64,000 nucleotides of DNA, taken from Candidatus Gemmiger excrementigallinarum. GTDB lineage: Bacteria; Bacillota; Clostridia; Oscillospirales; Ruminococcaceae. Position 1 is the first letter of the stretch. The number at the start of each line of letters is the position of its first letter. Below the pieces are notes generated by a model. The model saw only the letters and a list, made by a program, of their open reading frames with translations. It did no database searches and was not told the DNA's origin. Shown in pieces: positions 34,124-43,098 of the stretch. A program made the translations under genes and the position numbers. Location: positions 17,945-81,944 of the forward strand of contig DXBP01000064.1 of assembly GCA_019116445.1 (NCBI GenBank), written 5' to 3'.

Positions 34124-34915
34124 TCATTGGTCGTTGAGTTTTTGGTTCAGATCGTCTTCCCGCATCTTGTTGACGGTTTCCTCCACGTGGAAGCTCTTAT
34201 CCAGCACGGGGTAAATGGCCATCAGGCTGAGCAGCGTGGGCAGCCAGCAGCCAGTGATGACCAGCAGCACCGAGGTGAAGGGCCAGAACAGCACCACCAC
34301 GCCCCAGTAAAGGAGCTGCCACATAATTCCCAGCATGGTGCGGGGCAGATAGCCCAGGAACATCAGCACGGCATTTTTGAGCACCAGGCCGAAGGGCAGT
34401 TCCAGCAGCACGATCTGGGCAAAGATATACTGGGCCAGCCCCGTGAGGAAGAGGAAGCCCATGAGCAGGGCCACCAGCACCATGGCGCTCTGGCTGGCGC
34501 TGATATGGTACAGGCAGAAGATCTGCATAGCCAGCAGCAGCCCGCCGATGGCACCGGGCAGCAGCGACGCCTTGGCGTTGCCCTTCCAGACACGGCGGTA
34601 GGTGGTCCACCAGAAGCCGGGCTCGTCCCGCAGGCTGCGCAGCATGACATCCTGCATACCGCAGATCTGGGGCGCGGCGATCATGCCGCCCAGCACACCA
34701 CCCAGCAAAGCGGGCAGCACCGCATGGCTGACGATGGAGAACCAGACCCCGAAGGCGAAGGGCACGGCGCTGAGCAGCGTCAGCAGGCCCGCCAGCCAGA
34801 AACTGTTCAGATCGCGGCCCACCACTTCCACAAAGCGGGCGGCACCTTTTTTGCGGGGGGTATCGGGGTTCACACCGGGACCCGGGCGGTCATAATGCAT
34901 ATTGAAAAGACCCAT
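34124..34915 (-). CDS. DUF624/YesL-like membrane protein
   Basis: A 263-residue integral membrane protein with about five or six helices between residues 38 and 235 and a short hydrophilic C-terminus. FWLAGLLTLLSAVPFAFGVW and the later GLAQYIFAQIVLLELPFGLV resemble the YesL (DUF624) family, which occurs near carbohydrate-uptake genes in Firmicutes but has no proven function. The ATG has AAGGAG upstream. It is last in a three-gene operon with the TrmN6-like and NUDIX genes. Confidence 0.65.
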   Translation of the reverse strand: MGLFNMHYDRPGPGVNPDTPRKKGAARFVEVVGRDLNSFWLAGLLTLLSAVPFAFGVWFSIVSHAVLPALLGGVLGGMIAAPQICGMQDVMLRSLRDEPGFWWTTYRRVWKGNAKASLLPGAIGGLLLAMQIFCLYHISASQSAMVLVALLMGFLFLTGLAQYIFAQIVLLELPFGLVLKNAVLMFLGYLPRTMLGIMWQLLYWGVVVLFWPFTSVLLVITGCWLPTLLSLMAIYPVLDKSFHVEETVNKMREDDLNQKLNDQ

Positions 34916-34936
34916 GATTGTTTGTTCTCCTTATGG

Positions 34937-35617
34937 TTATTTTCCGTACCGTGCCGCGCCCGCCTCGATCAGCAGATCGGGTTCCAGGCGCAGGCCGGGG
35001 TGTCGGCCTTTCTGAGCTTCCACCACAAAAAGCCAGGGGATGCTCCCCGGGCGCTGCCGCACAAAGGCCAGCCGCTTGGGTTCCAGCCGGGCAGCCCGCA
35101 GGGTGCACAGCACTTCCGCCAGCTGGTCGGGCCGGTGGCAGAGCACAAACCGCCCTCCGTCCCGCAGCGCCCGGGCGGCGGCGTTCACCGCATCGGCCAG
35201 GGTGCAGGTATCGGTGTGGCGGGCAGCGGCCCGCACCGGGTCAGGGCTGCGGGGACCGGCGGCAAAATAGGGCGGGTTGCAGGCGGCAAAATCATACCGG
35301 CCCTGGTCCGCACCTGCACGGCAGAAGTCCCGCAGATCGGCACACAGCGGCGCAATGTGGTCGGCTCCGTTATCCGCCGCAGCCGCCGCACACAGGGCGC
35401 TGGCGTCGGGGTCCAGTTCCAGCGCCGTGCAGGGGCCGCGGTGGCCCTCGTCATGCCAGAGCAGCGCCACAATGCCGCACCCGCTGCACAGGTCCAGGGC
35501 CCGTTCCTGCCGCCGGGGCCGGGCAAACCGTCCCAGCAGCAGGGCGTCGGTGCCGAAGGTCGCCCCCGGCGCCGTAAAGACCCGGGTGCCGTGGTCCAGT
35601 GTTTCGACGCGGTTCAC
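34937..35617 (-). CDS. tRNA1(Val) adenine-N6 methyltransferase-like (TrmN6 family)
   Basis: A 226-residue Rossmann methyltransferase with the family start FTAPGATFGTDALLLGRFA, SAM loop DLCSGCGIVALL and the N6-adenine catalytic motif NPPYF near 118. E. coli TrmN6 methylates A37 of tRNA1(Val); Gram-positive homologues are usually annotated likewise. The start is GTG at 35617, overlapping the NUDIX stop (GTGA), so the two are translated together. Confidence 0.85.
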   Translation of the reverse strand: MNRVETLDHGTRVFTAPGATFGTDALLLGRFARPRRQERALDLCSGCGIVALLWHDEGHRGPCTALELDPDASALCAAAAADNGADHIAPLCADLRDFCRAGADQGRYDFAACNPPYFAAGPRSPDPVRAAARHTDTCTLADAVNAAARALRDGGRFVLCHRPDQLAEVLCTLRAARLEPKRLAFVRQRPGSIPWLFVVEAQKGRHPGLRLEPDLLIEAGAARYGK

Positions 35618-36153
35618 GCTTTTTTCCGCAGCAGGGCGTATTTCATCAGGCCCACCTGGGTCTTGGAGTCCCGGATGGTGCCGTCCAGCACCATGCCCAG
35701 AGCCTTCTCGAAAGGCATCTTTACCACGTCCAGGAACTCATCGGGGTCCAGGTGCTGGCCCACGGGGTGCAGCCCGGTGGCGGCCCAGACATAGATCTTC
35801 TCGCTGTCATAGCCCACGGTGGCGTACACCACGCCCAGGTCGGTGAAATGTTCGGCGGTCAGGCCGCACTCCTCGCCCAGTTCCCGCTTGGCCGCCTCGA
35901 AGGGGTCCTCCCCCGCTTCCAGTTTGCCGGCGGGCAGTTCCCAGATCTCCTCCCCCATGGCGTAGCGGAACTGGCGGACCATGTAGACGTTGCCCTCCGC
36001 ATCCACGGGCAGGATGCAGGCGCCGCCGTGATGATGCACGACTTCGCGGGTGCTGGTGTTGCCGTTTTCCAGCCGGACGGTGTCCAGCGTGACGCGGATG
36101 ACCCGGCCGTTGAAGATTTCTTTGCTTTCCAGCATGGTTTCGGTATGAGCCAT
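35614..36153 (-). CDS. NUDIX hydrolase, ADP-ribose pyrophosphatase type
   Basis: A 179-residue NUDIX enzyme that splits ADP-ribose to AMP and ribose 5-phosphate in the well-studied members (B. subtilis NudF, E. coli NudF). The full NUDIX box GX5EX7REUXEEXGU is present (GKLEAGEDPFEAAKRELGEE plus CGL), with EIWELPAG before it. The ATG at 36153 has AAAGGAG ten bases upstream. It leads a three-gene operon with its own promoter. Confidence 0.9.
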   Translation of the reverse strand: MAHTETMLESKEIFNGRVIRVTLDTVRLENGNTSTREVVHHHGGACILPVDAEGNVYMVRQFRYAMGEEIWELPAGKLEAGEDPFEAAKRELGEECGLTAEHFTDLGVVYATVGYDSEKIYVWAATGLHPVGQHLDPDEFLDVVKMPFEKALGMVLDGTIRDSKTQVGLMKYALLRKKA

Positions 36154-36192
36154 GATGCAGCGCTCCTTTGCGGTTGGTTTTGGCATGCCCCC

Positions 36193-36221
36193 ATTGTACC
36201 TCAACCGCGCGCGGGAATCAA
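36193..36221 (-). promoter_or_regulatory. Promoter of the NUDIX operon
   Basis: Minus-strand TTGATT (36216-36221), 17-base spacer, TACAAT (36193-36198), about 40 bases before the start codon. Confidence 0.7.
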
Positions 36222-36273
36222 CCCGGATTCTGTGTACATTTTGCCTTTGCCGTGCAGGCCTGTTTTAAATCCG

Positions 36274-36450
36274 TCTGCGCCGTCGGACATGTGCCGACGG
36301 CGCAGACACCGCCAGGGAAATTCGGCGGCAAATTGTGTGCGAGGAGTTCCGCGACGAGTGCGCGGTTTGCGGCCGAATTTTGTCGAGGGGGAATCCAAAG
36401 GGGGGAATAGGCCTGTCAGGCACCGCCGTGCAGGCCTGTTCCCCTCTTTG
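36274..36450. repeat. Multi-hairpin non-coding element (candidate interspersed repeat or structured RNA)
   Basis: About 180 bases with no convincing gene but three nested or serial inverted repeats. One is a perfect 13-bp stem (36274-36286 with 36294-36306). The second is a 15-bp pair with one mismatch (36318-36332 with 36366-36380). The third is a 20-bp pair with two mismatches (36396-36415 with 36431-36450). The segment GCCGTGCAGGCCTGTT occurs twice, at about 36249 and 36426. It lies between the NUDIX promoter and the phoU terminator. Short frames on both strands lack ribosome-binding sites. Confidence 0.65.
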
Positions 36451-36467
36451 AGGTATATAATACCAAA

Positions 36468-36494
36468 GCGGGGCCCGCATGACGCGGTCCCCGC
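36468..36494 (-). terminator. Terminator of the pst-phoU operon
   Basis: An 11-bp stem with one mismatch (36468-36478 with 36484-36494) and an ATGAC loop, followed on the minus strand by TTTGGTATTATAT; a modest U-tract. Confidence 0.65.
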
Positions 36495-36543
36495 TCTGGT
36501 TGGTATAGGAAAATAAGGGAATGGCAAATAAGCGGCGGCGCGC

Positions 36544-37230
36544 TTACACGATCTTGCGCGATTTGTGCACGCCGGTTTTGAGGAACTCCACCCACTCGGC
36601 CACGTTCACGGCGTGGTCGCCCAGGCGTTCCAGGTACTTGCTGATCATGAACAGGTCCAGCGCGGTTTCGGCATCCGAGGGATGGGCCGCAATGTACTGG
36701 GCGATCTCGCCGCTGATCTTGCGGAACATGGCGTCGCAGTCATCGTCCTTGGCGATGACCTGGGCCGCCATGGACAGGTCCACCTGCACATAGGCACCAA
36801 TGGCGTCCTTGACCATGCGCAGGGCGATGTCGCCCATCTTGTCCAGGTCCTCCATCACGCCCACCGAGCGGGCCCCTTCGGGGTGCAGGTGCAGGGTGAT
36901 TTCGGCAATATCGCTGGCCTGGTCGGCAATGCGTTCAATGTCGGTGACCATCTTCAGCGCCGTGGAAACCTTGCGCAGGTCCCCGGCCACCGGCTGCTGG
37001 CGCAAAAACAGCGTCAGGCAGCGGTGTTCGATCTCGTGTTCGGCGGCGTCGATCTCGCTGTCCCGGGCAATGACCCCCCGGGCCAGCTCCACATCGCCGG
37101 TGCGCAGGGCGGTCATGGCGCTTTCGATGGCGCCGCCCGCCGCGTGGCCCATACGGGCCAGCATGGTATCCAGCTGCATAAGCTCGGCATCGTAAACCTT
37201 GCGGCTGCTGTAGGGCATAGAAAATGACAT
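36544..37230 (-). CDS. phoU: Phosphate transport regulator PhoU
   Basis: A 228-residue all-helical protein with two PhoU repeats, each with a metal-binding E/DxxxD pattern (ERIADQASDIAE near 98-109; ERLGDHAVNVAEW near 200-212). PhoU links PstSCAB to the PhoR kinase and damps the Pho response when phosphate is plentiful. AAGGAG precedes the ATG. It is the last gene after pstB, 15 bases downstream, the standard order. Confidence 0.94.
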   Translation of the reverse strand: MSFSMPYSSRKVYDAELMQLDTMLARMGHAAGGAIESAMTALRTGDVELARGVIARDSEIDAAEHEIEHRCLTLFLRQQPVAGDLRKVSTALKMVTDIERIADQASDIAEITLHLHPEGARSVGVMEDLDKMGDIALRMVKDAIGAYVQVDLSMAAQVIAKDDDCDAMFRKISGEIAQYIAAHPSDAETALDLFMISKYLERLGDHAVNVAEWVEFLKTGVHKSRKIV

Positions 37231-37245
37231 ATTGTTCTCCTTCCA

Positions 37246-37998
37246 TCAACCGAAACGGCCGGAGATGTAATCTTCGGTGCGCTTGTCAACCGGCGTCGCA
37301 AAGACGCTCTCGGTGGGGCCCATCTCCACCAGTTCGCCCAGCAGGAAGAAGGCCGTCTTATCGGAAATACGGGCCGCCTGCTGCATATTGTGGGTGACCA
37401 TGATGATGGTGTAGTTCTGTTTGAGTTCCATGGCCAGTTCCTCCACTTTGGAGGTGGAGATGGGGTCCAGGGCGGAGGTGGGTTCGTCCATGAGCAGCAC
37501 TTCCGGCTCCACGGCCAGGGCGCGGGCAATGCAAAGACGCTGCTGCTGGCCACCGGACATACCCAGGGCGCTCTTGTTCAGGCGGTCCTTCACTTCATCC
37601 CAGATGGCGGCGCCCCGCAGGGACCGCTCCACGATCTCGTCCAGCTGGGCCTTGTTGTGGATGCCGTGGGTGCGGGGACCGTAGGCGATGTTATCGTAGA
37701 TGGACATGGGGAACGGGTTGGGTTTCTGGAACACCATGCCCACCCGCTTGCGCAGCACGTTGACGTCCATCTTATCCTTATAAATGTCCACGCCGTCCAG
37801 CAGGATATCGCCGGAGATGCGGCAGCCTTCCACCAGGTCGTTCATCCGGTTCAGGCTTTTCAGAAAAGTGGACTTGCCGCAGCCAGAAGGGCCGATGAAA
37901 GCGGTGATCTCCTTTTCCGGGATGGAAATGTTGACGTTTTTCAGTGCATGGAAACTGCCGTAATACAGATCCATGTTTTTGACTTCAAATTTATTCAC
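37246..37998 (-). CDS. pstB: Phosphate ABC transporter ATP-binding protein PstB
   Basis: A 250-residue ATPase: Walker [10 protein letters not shown] near 36, signature [11 protein letters not shown] and Walker [31 protein letters not shown] is typical of PstB. The open frame reaches a TTG at 38019 inside the pstA stop, but the GTG at 37998 (GTGAATAAATTT) with GAGGGGG seven bases upstream gives the normal start and length. Confidence 0.95.
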   Translation of the reverse strand: MNKFEVKNMDLYYGSFHALKNVNISIPEKEITAFIGPSGCGKSTFLKSLNRMNDLVEGCRISGDILLDGVDIYKDKMDVNVLRKRVGMVFQKPNPFPMSIYDNIAYGPRTHGIHNKAQLDEIVERSLRGAAIWDEVKDRLNKSALGMSGGQQQRLCIARALAVEPEVLLMDEPTSALDPISTSKVEELAMELKQNYTIIMVTHNMQQAARISDKTAFFLLGELVEMGPTESVFATPVDKRTEDYISGRFG

Positions 37999-38015
37999 GG
38001 TAGGTCCCCCTCGTT

Positions 38016-38930
38016 TCAATGTTTGGCCAGTTTGCGTGCGATGAAGCTGGACAGGCAGTTGATGGCAAGCACCAGCACCAGCAGCACCACGGCGGTGCCG
38101 TAGGTTTCGTTCACATGCAGACCCTCGCTGGAGAGCAGGTACATGTGCACAGCCAGCGTGCGGGTGGAGCTGAAGACGCTCTCGGGGATCTTGGCCACCG
38201 AGCTGGCGGTGTAGATCAGGGCAGCGGTCTCGCCCACGATACGGCCCGTGGCCAGGATGATGCCGGACAAAATACCGGGCATGGCGCTGGGCAGCACGAT
38301 GGTGAACACGGTACGCAGCTTGCCGGCGCCCAGGCCGAAGCTGCCTTCCCGGTAGGAGTCAGGCACGGCGATAAGGGCTTCCTCGGTGGTGCGCATGATG
38401 ACGGGCAGCACCATGATGGCCAGGGTGAATGCACCGGCGATGAGGCTGTAGCCCCAGTTCAGCTGGGTGACGAAGAACAGCATACCGAACAGGCCGTAGA
38501 CGATGGAGGGAATGCCCTGCAGAGTTTCGGTGGTGACGCGCACCACCCGCACCAACTTGTTGCCGCGCTGGGCGTATTCCACCAGCCAGATGGCCGCGAA
38601 GATGCCCAGGGGGGTGGCAATGACCAGCGCAAAGGCGGTCATGAGCACCGTGTTGATAAGGGAGGGCATGAGAGAAACGTTCTCGGAATTATATTCCCAG
38701 GCAAACAGGGAGGGTTTGAGGTTGGGAATCCCCATGACCAGGATGTAGCCGATGAGGAACAGCAGCACTGCGGCGGTAAGCAGGGCGGCAATGCGCACCA
38801 GCCACCGCAGCACACCCGCCTGCACCCGGGCGGAGGTGCGGTTGCGGTTGCCCGCGGGGAAAACCATGCGGGCCTTGATCCGGCCCATACCGGCAGATTT
38901 TTCGCTGCCGTTCACGGTGATCTCAGGCAT
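38016..38930 (-). CDS. pstA: Phosphate ABC transporter permease PstA
   Basis: A 304-residue inner-membrane permease with six helices after a cytosolic N-terminus of about 45 residues. The EAA-type coupling loop and the conserved [27 protein letters not shown] and [13 protein letters not shown] are PstA marks. It overlaps pstC by eight bases and pairs with it to form the channel. Confidence 0.95.
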   Translation of the reverse strand: MPEITVNGSEKSAGMGRIKARMVFPAGNRNRTSARVQAGVLRWLVRIAALLTAAVLLFLIGYILVMGIPNLKPSLFAWEYNSENVSLMPSLINTVLMTAFALVIATPLGIFAAIWLVEYAQRGNKLVRVVRVTTETLQGIPSIVYGLFGMLFFVTQLNWGYSLIAGAFTLAIMVLPVIMRTTEEALIAVPDSYREGSFGLGAGKLRTVFTIVLPSAMPGILSGIILATGRIVGETAALIYTASSVAKIPESVFSSTRTLAVHMYLLSSEGLHVNETYGTAVVLLVLVLAINCLSSFIARKLAKH

Positions 38931-39825
38931 TTTTGCTGCCCCCTTTCACGATGCTGAAGCAGAGGTTGATGAGAAGAATGAAAACGAAGAGCACCACGCC
39001 GGTGGCGATGAGCGCCTCACGATGAAGGTCGGCGGCATAGCCCATCTCGATGACGATGTTGGAGGTCATGGTGCGCAGACCCTGGAACAGGCCCTTGGGC
39101 ATCCAGGTCTGGTTGCCGGCGACCATAACCACGGCCATGGTCTCGCCGATGGCGCGGCCGATGCCCAGGATCACGGCGGAGAGCACACCGCTCTTGGCGG
39201 CGGGCAGCACGGCAAAGAACACGCTGCGCTCATGGGTGGCGCCCAGGGCCAGGCTGCCCTCGTAGTAGCTGTTGGGCACGGCGTCCAGGCTGGCCTTGCT
39301 CACCGTAATGATGGTGGGCAGGATCATGATGCCCAGCAGCACCGCAGCGGTGAACAGGCTCATGCCCTTGCCGCTCTTGACGCCCAGCACGTCCTTGAAG
39401 AAGTCGCTCTTGACCATCGCCTGTACGGCGGGCACCATGACCACCATGCCGAAGAAGCCGTAGACCACCGACGGGATGCCGGCCAGCAGCTGCACGGCGG
39501 GCAGCATGACCTTATTGACGGCGGGGGAGGCAAACTTGGACATATAGACGGCGGTGAGCAGGCCGATGGGCACACCCACGATGATGGCGCCGGCGGTAAC
39601 GTAGATGGAGCCCAGGATCATGGGCAGAATACCGTAGATATCGTTGCCGGGTTTCCAGGTGGTGCCCAGCAGGAAATCCAGGGGCCCGATCTTGAAGATG
39701 GTGGGCAGGCCGTTGGCGAACAGGAAGACGCAGATCAGCGCGACGGCCAGGATCGAGATGCAGGCGCAGGCGGTAAACACACCCTGCATGACCCGTTCCC
39801 GGGTCTTGGCGGTTTTCGTTTTCAT
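38923..39825 (-). CDS. pstC: Phosphate ABC transporter permease PstC
   Basis: A 300-residue six-helix permease. LLGTTWKPGNDIYGILPMIL, SVVYGFFGMVVMVP, PNSYYEGSLALGATHERS and GRAIGETMAVVMVAGN are characteristic of PstC. It is separated from pstS by 110 bases that hold an attenuator-like hairpin. Confidence 0.95.
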   Translation of the reverse strand: MKTKTAKTRERVMQGVFTACACISILAVALICVFLFANGLPTIFKIGPLDFLLGTTWKPGNDIYGILPMILGSIYVTAGAIIVGVPIGLLTAVYMSKFASPAVNKVMLPAVQLLAGIPSVVYGFFGMVVMVPAVQAMVKSDFFKDVLGVKSGKGMSLFTAAVLLGIMILPTIITVSKASLDAVPNSYYEGSLALGATHERSVFFAVLPAAKSGVLSAVILGIGRAIGETMAVVMVAGNQTWMPKGLFQGLRTMTSNIVIEMGYAADLHREALIATGVVLFVFILLINLCFSIVKGGSKNA

Positions 39826-39880
39826 TTTTCCTATACACGCTCCTTGGGTTTGAAAAGGGGAAACCGATGGGTTTTACCAT

Positions 39881-39916
39881 AAAAAGCGGCTGTCACCGCC
39901 GGAGCTGCAACAGCCG
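39881..39916 (-). terminator. Attenuator-type terminator between pstS and pstC
   Basis: On the minus strand a CGGCTGT ... ACAGCCG stem (39910-39916 with 39887-39893) is followed by CTTTTT. Partial read-through would give more binding protein than permease, as is common for pst operons. Confidence 0.7.
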
Positions 39917-39935
39917 TTGGGGGAAACCGGAACCC

Positions 39936-40892
39936 TTACTGGACGTCAGCCCAGACAGTGGTCTCGCCGGTGTAGATGCTCTTGATCTGGTCGACGCTCA
40001 GGTCAGCGGTGGTGTTGGCGGGGTTGACAACGACCGCGATGCCGTCCATGGCCAGCACGGTGGCGGTGGCGCCTTCGGCAGTTTCGGTGTCTTTCAGTTC
40101 ACGGCTGGCCATGCCGATGGTGTAGGTGCCGTCCAGGGCGCCGGTCACACCGGTGGTGGAGTCGGTGGTCAGCAGCTCGATGGTGGCGTTGGGGTTGACC
40201 TCAGCGTAGGCTTCGATGAGCTTTTCCATCAGCGGAGAAACGGAGGAAGAACCGCCCACGGTGATGCTGCCGCTGGGCTGGGTGGAGGTGAACTCGGTGC
40301 CTTCGCCGCCGATGTAGCCTTCCTCGGTAGCCAGGGCCTGGCCGTCGGGGCTCATGCAGTAAGCGATGAAGTCAACGGCCACAGCGTCGGTGGGTTCGCC
40401 GTTGGTGACGATGTTGAAGGGACGGGCCAGGGTGTAAGTACCGTTGGAAACATTCTCGGAAGTGGCTTCCACGCCGCCCACGGTGACGGCCTTGACGGTG
40501 TCGTTCAGAGAGCCCAGGCTGATGTAGCCGATGGCGGTCTCATCGTTGGCCACGGCGGTCATAACGCCGTTGGTGCTGCTCTGGATGGCGGCGGCCTCGG
40601 TGGTCATGTCCATCTTCTCGCCGGCATCGTTCTTCTCTTCCACGCCGGTCAGCTCGATGAAAGCGCCGCGGGTGCCGGAACCATCTTCACGGGAGATGAC
40701 CGTGATGTCCTGATCAGCATCGAAATCGCCGGTGGCTTCGGCTTCAGTGGACTCGGCAGCTTCGCTGGTGGAAGCGGCCGTGCTCTCGGAAGCGGAAGCA
40801 GACTCGCTGGTGGAAGCGGAACCGCCGCAGGCAGCCAGGCTCAGGGCCATGGTGGCGGCCAGAACGGAAGCGACAACAGAAGTACGTTTCAT
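39936..40892 (-). CDS. pstS: Phosphate-binding lipoprotein PstS
   Basis: A 318-residue extracellular binding protein. A signal peptide ends in the lipobox LAAC (Cys near 21), then a Ser/Glu/Ala-rich linker (about 25-55). VISREDGSGTRGAFIEL and GGSSSVSPLMEKLIEAY are the phosphate-contacting loops of PstS. It is the first gene of the operon, behind the Pho-box region. Confidence 0.94.
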   Translation of the reverse strand: MKRTSVVASVLAATMALSLAACGGSASTSESASASESTAASTSEAAESTEAEATGDFDADQDITVISREDGSGTRGAFIELTGVEEKNDAGEKMDMTTEAAAIQSSTNGVMTAVANDETAIGYISLGSLNDTVKAVTVGGVEATSENVSNGTYTLARPFNIVTNGEPTDAVAVDFIAYCMSPDGQALATEEGYIGGEGTEFTSTQPSGSITVGGSSSVSPLMEKLIEAYAEVNPNATIELLTTDSTTGVTGALDGTYTIGMASRELKDTETAEGATATVLAMDGIAVVVNPANTTADLSVDQIKSIYTGETTVWADVQ

Positions 40893-41054
40893 AACTATTT
40901 CTTCTCCCTTTTTACCAAATCTCTATGTGTTCTTTTGGTGGTTTTGCTGCCCCCGTTTGTCCGGGAGCACGTTTATTGTACCGCGAAGGGATTTTTGAAT
41001 CGACCATAGTGGCGTACAATCGGCGTAAAGAATGCGCAAAGTGTACAACTCTTA

Positions 41055-41080
41055 TGTAAAGAAATTGTAAAATACGTAAA
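41055..41080 (-). promoter_or_regulatory. Pho box facing pstS
   Basis: Minus-strand TTTACA at 41055-41060 and 41066-41071, spaced 11 bp, with a further TTTACG at 41075-41080. These fit PhoP/PhoB direct repeats. A clear -10 for pstS was not identified between here and 40893. Confidence 0.65.
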
Positions 41081-41134
41081 AAACAGGCAAAACTCATCCC
41101 TTCCAAGGCCCAAAAACAACGCTTAACGGCCCAT

Positions 41135-41162
41135 TTTACACAGATTTTACAAAACCTTTACC
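41135..41162 (+). promoter_or_regulatory. Pho box facing the Na/Pi cotransporter operon
   Basis: Three plus-strand repeats, TTTACA (41135), TTTACA (41146) and TTTACC (41157), spaced exactly 11 bp. They end 33 bases before the -10, the usual place for PhoP/PhoB binding. Confidence 0.78.
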
Positions 41163-41195
41163 GTTCTCTGCTGGCGCCGCCCGTTTGCGATACAT

Positions 41196-41201
41196 TATAA
41201 T
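41196..41201 (+). promoter_or_regulatory. -10 of the Na/Pi cotransporter operon
   Basis: Perfect TATAAT. At the matching -35 position the sequence is GGCGCC, unlike TTGACA, which fits an activator-dependent promoter using the Pho box. Confidence 0.65.
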
Positions 41202-41275
41202 AGAGGACGGTATAGGGCGCGGCAGTGTGCCGCGCGGTTTTTACAAAACCAAATAAGAGAATGGATGGTCCCTGT

Positions 41276-43081
41276 ATGAGTATTTTTAACATCTTCGTAC
41301 TGCTGGGCGGCCTGGCCATGTTCCTGTATGGCATGGACGTCATGGGCAAAAGTCTGGAACAAACTGCCGGCGGCAAGCTGCAGGTCATTCTGAGCAAGAT
41401 GACCTCCTCCCCGCTGCGCAGCCTGCTGCTGGGTCTGGCGGTCACCGCCGTGATCCAGTCCAGTTCCGCCACCACCGTTATGGTGGTAGGCTTCGTCAAC
41501 TCCGGGCTGATGGATCTGTACCAGACGGTAGGCGTCATCATGGGCGCCAACATCGGCACCACCGTCACCTCCTGGCTGCTGAGCCTGACCGGCCTGCAGG
41601 GTGAGAGCTTCATTATTCAGATGCTCAGCCCCGACGCCTGGGCCCCGCTGCTGGGCTTTGCGGGCATCGTCATGTTCATGTTCGGCAAAGAGCGCCAGAA
41701 GGGCATCGGCCAGATCTTCCTGGGCTTTGCCATCCTGATGACCGGCATGGACCTGATGAGCAGCGCCACCGCCCCCCTGGCGGACGCCCCCTGGTTCGGC
41801 GACCTCTTCCTGGCCTTCACCAACCCGGTGCTGGGCGTGCTGGTGGGTGCGCTGCTTACCGCCATCATCCAGTCCTCCTCCGCCTCGGTGGGTATTCTGC
41901 AGGCGCTGTCCATCTCCACGGGTGCGGTGTCCATCGCGGCGGCCATGCCCATCATCATGGGCCAGAACATCGGCACCTGTGTCACGGCGCTGATCTCCTC
42001 GGCCGGTGCCAACAAGAACGCCCGCCGTACCGCCATGATCCACCTGTATTTCAACATCATCGGCACCACGGTGTTCCTGTGCGGCTTCTATGCCCTCAAT
42101 GCCGTGTTCCATTTCGGCTTCTACCATGATCAGGCCAATGCCTTCAACATTGCCATCATCCACACGGTGTTCAACCTGGTGACCACCGCCATCCTGCTGC
42201 CTTTCAACAAGCTGCTGGTGAAGCTGGCCATCCTCACGGTGCCGGACGACAAGAAGCCCGAAGAAAACACCCTGCTGGACGAGCGTCTGCTCTCCACCCC
42301 CGCTGTGGCCATCAACCGCGCCATGCTGGTGGGCGGCGATATGGCCGAGGTCTGCCGTACTTCCCTTTTGCAGGCCATGTCCACCACCCGCAAGTGGGAT
42401 GACGCCATCGCCGACGAAGTCCGCCGCAAGGAGGACGCCGTGGACCACTACGAGGATGCCCTGGGCACCTACCTGGTCCAGCTCTCCGGCCGTACTCTGA
42501 GCAAAGAGGACAACCGTACCATCAACACCCTGCTGCACACCATCGGCGATTTTGAGCGTATCTCCGACCATTCGGTGAACCTGCTGGAAGCCGCCGAGGA
42601 GATCCGCGACAAGAACATCCGTTTCAGCGACGAAGCGCTGGAGGATCTGAGCGTGCTGGAAGCCGCCCTGCAGGACATTGTCAACCGCACGGTGGACGCT
42701 TTCCAGAAGCACGACTGCTATGCCGCCGGCAAGATCGAACCGCTGGAGGAAGTGGTGGACGGGCTGGTGCGCGAGGTCAAGACCCGGCACATCGCCCGCC
42801 TGCAGGCCGGCACCTGCACCATCGAGTACGGCTTTGTGCTGGATGACCTGCTGACCACCTACGAGCGCATCGCCGACCACTGCTCCAACATTGCGGTGGC
42901 CATGATCGAGGTGGCCGACGACAAGTTCGACACCCACGAATACCTCAACCACATCAAAAACGGGGGCAGCGTAAAGTTCGAGCAGCGGTACGAGAAGTAC
43001 CGCGACCGCTACACCTTCCCTGCGGAGGGCACCCCCGAATCTGCGCCCGTTCCGGCGACCGCCGAGGCCGGGCAGTCATAA
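41276..43081 (+). CDS. Na+/phosphate cotransporter with C-terminal PhoU-like domain
   Basis: A 601-residue NptA/YjbB-type transporter. Two inverted Na/Pi modules carry the QSSSATT and QSSSASV motifs; LLGGLAMFLYGMDVMGKSLE opens the protein. About residues 340-560 form a PhoU-like helical domain with ERISDHSVNLLE and ERIADHCSNIAV metal patterns. It offers a second phosphate route beside Pst. I chose the ATG at 41276 (MSIFNIF), with GGATGG upstream; an ATG at 41261 is possible. It is followed at 17 bases by phoP. Confidence 0.88.
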   Translation: MSIFNIFVLLGGLAMFLYGMDVMGKSLEQTAGGKLQVILSKMTSSPLRSLLLGLAVTAVIQSSSATTVMVVGFVNSGLMDLYQTVGVIMGANIGTTVTSWLLSLTGLQGESFIIQMLSPDAWAPLLGFAGIVMFMFGKERQKGIGQIFLGFAILMTGMDLMSSATAPLADAPWFGDLFLAFTNPVLGVLVGALLTAIIQSSSASVGILQALSISTGAVSIAAAMPIIMGQNIGTCVTALISSAGANKNARRTAMIHLYFNIIGTTVFLCGFYALNAVFHFGFYHDQANAFNIAIIHTVFNLVTTAILLPFNKLLVKLAILTVPDDKKPEENTLLDERLLSTPAVAINRAMLVGGDMAEVCRTSLLQAMSTTRKWDDAIADEVRRKEDAVDHYEDALGTYLVQLSGRTLSKEDNRTINTLLHTIGDFERISDHSVNLLEAAEEIRDKNIRFSDEALEDLSVLEAALQDIVNRTVDAFQKHDCYAAGKIEPLEEVVDGLVREVKTRHIARLQAGTCTIEYGFVLDDLLTTYERIADHCSNIAVAMIEVADDKFDTHEYLNHIKNGGSVKFEQRYEKYRDRYTFPAEGTPESAPVPATAEAGQS

Positions 43082-43098
43082 AGGAGTATTGATTTTTC

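Noticed and set aside
36168..36527. Small frames on both strands (80-108 residues) over the intergenic element
   Set aside because: No ribosome-binding sites, no motifs, and the region is dominated by inverted repeats.
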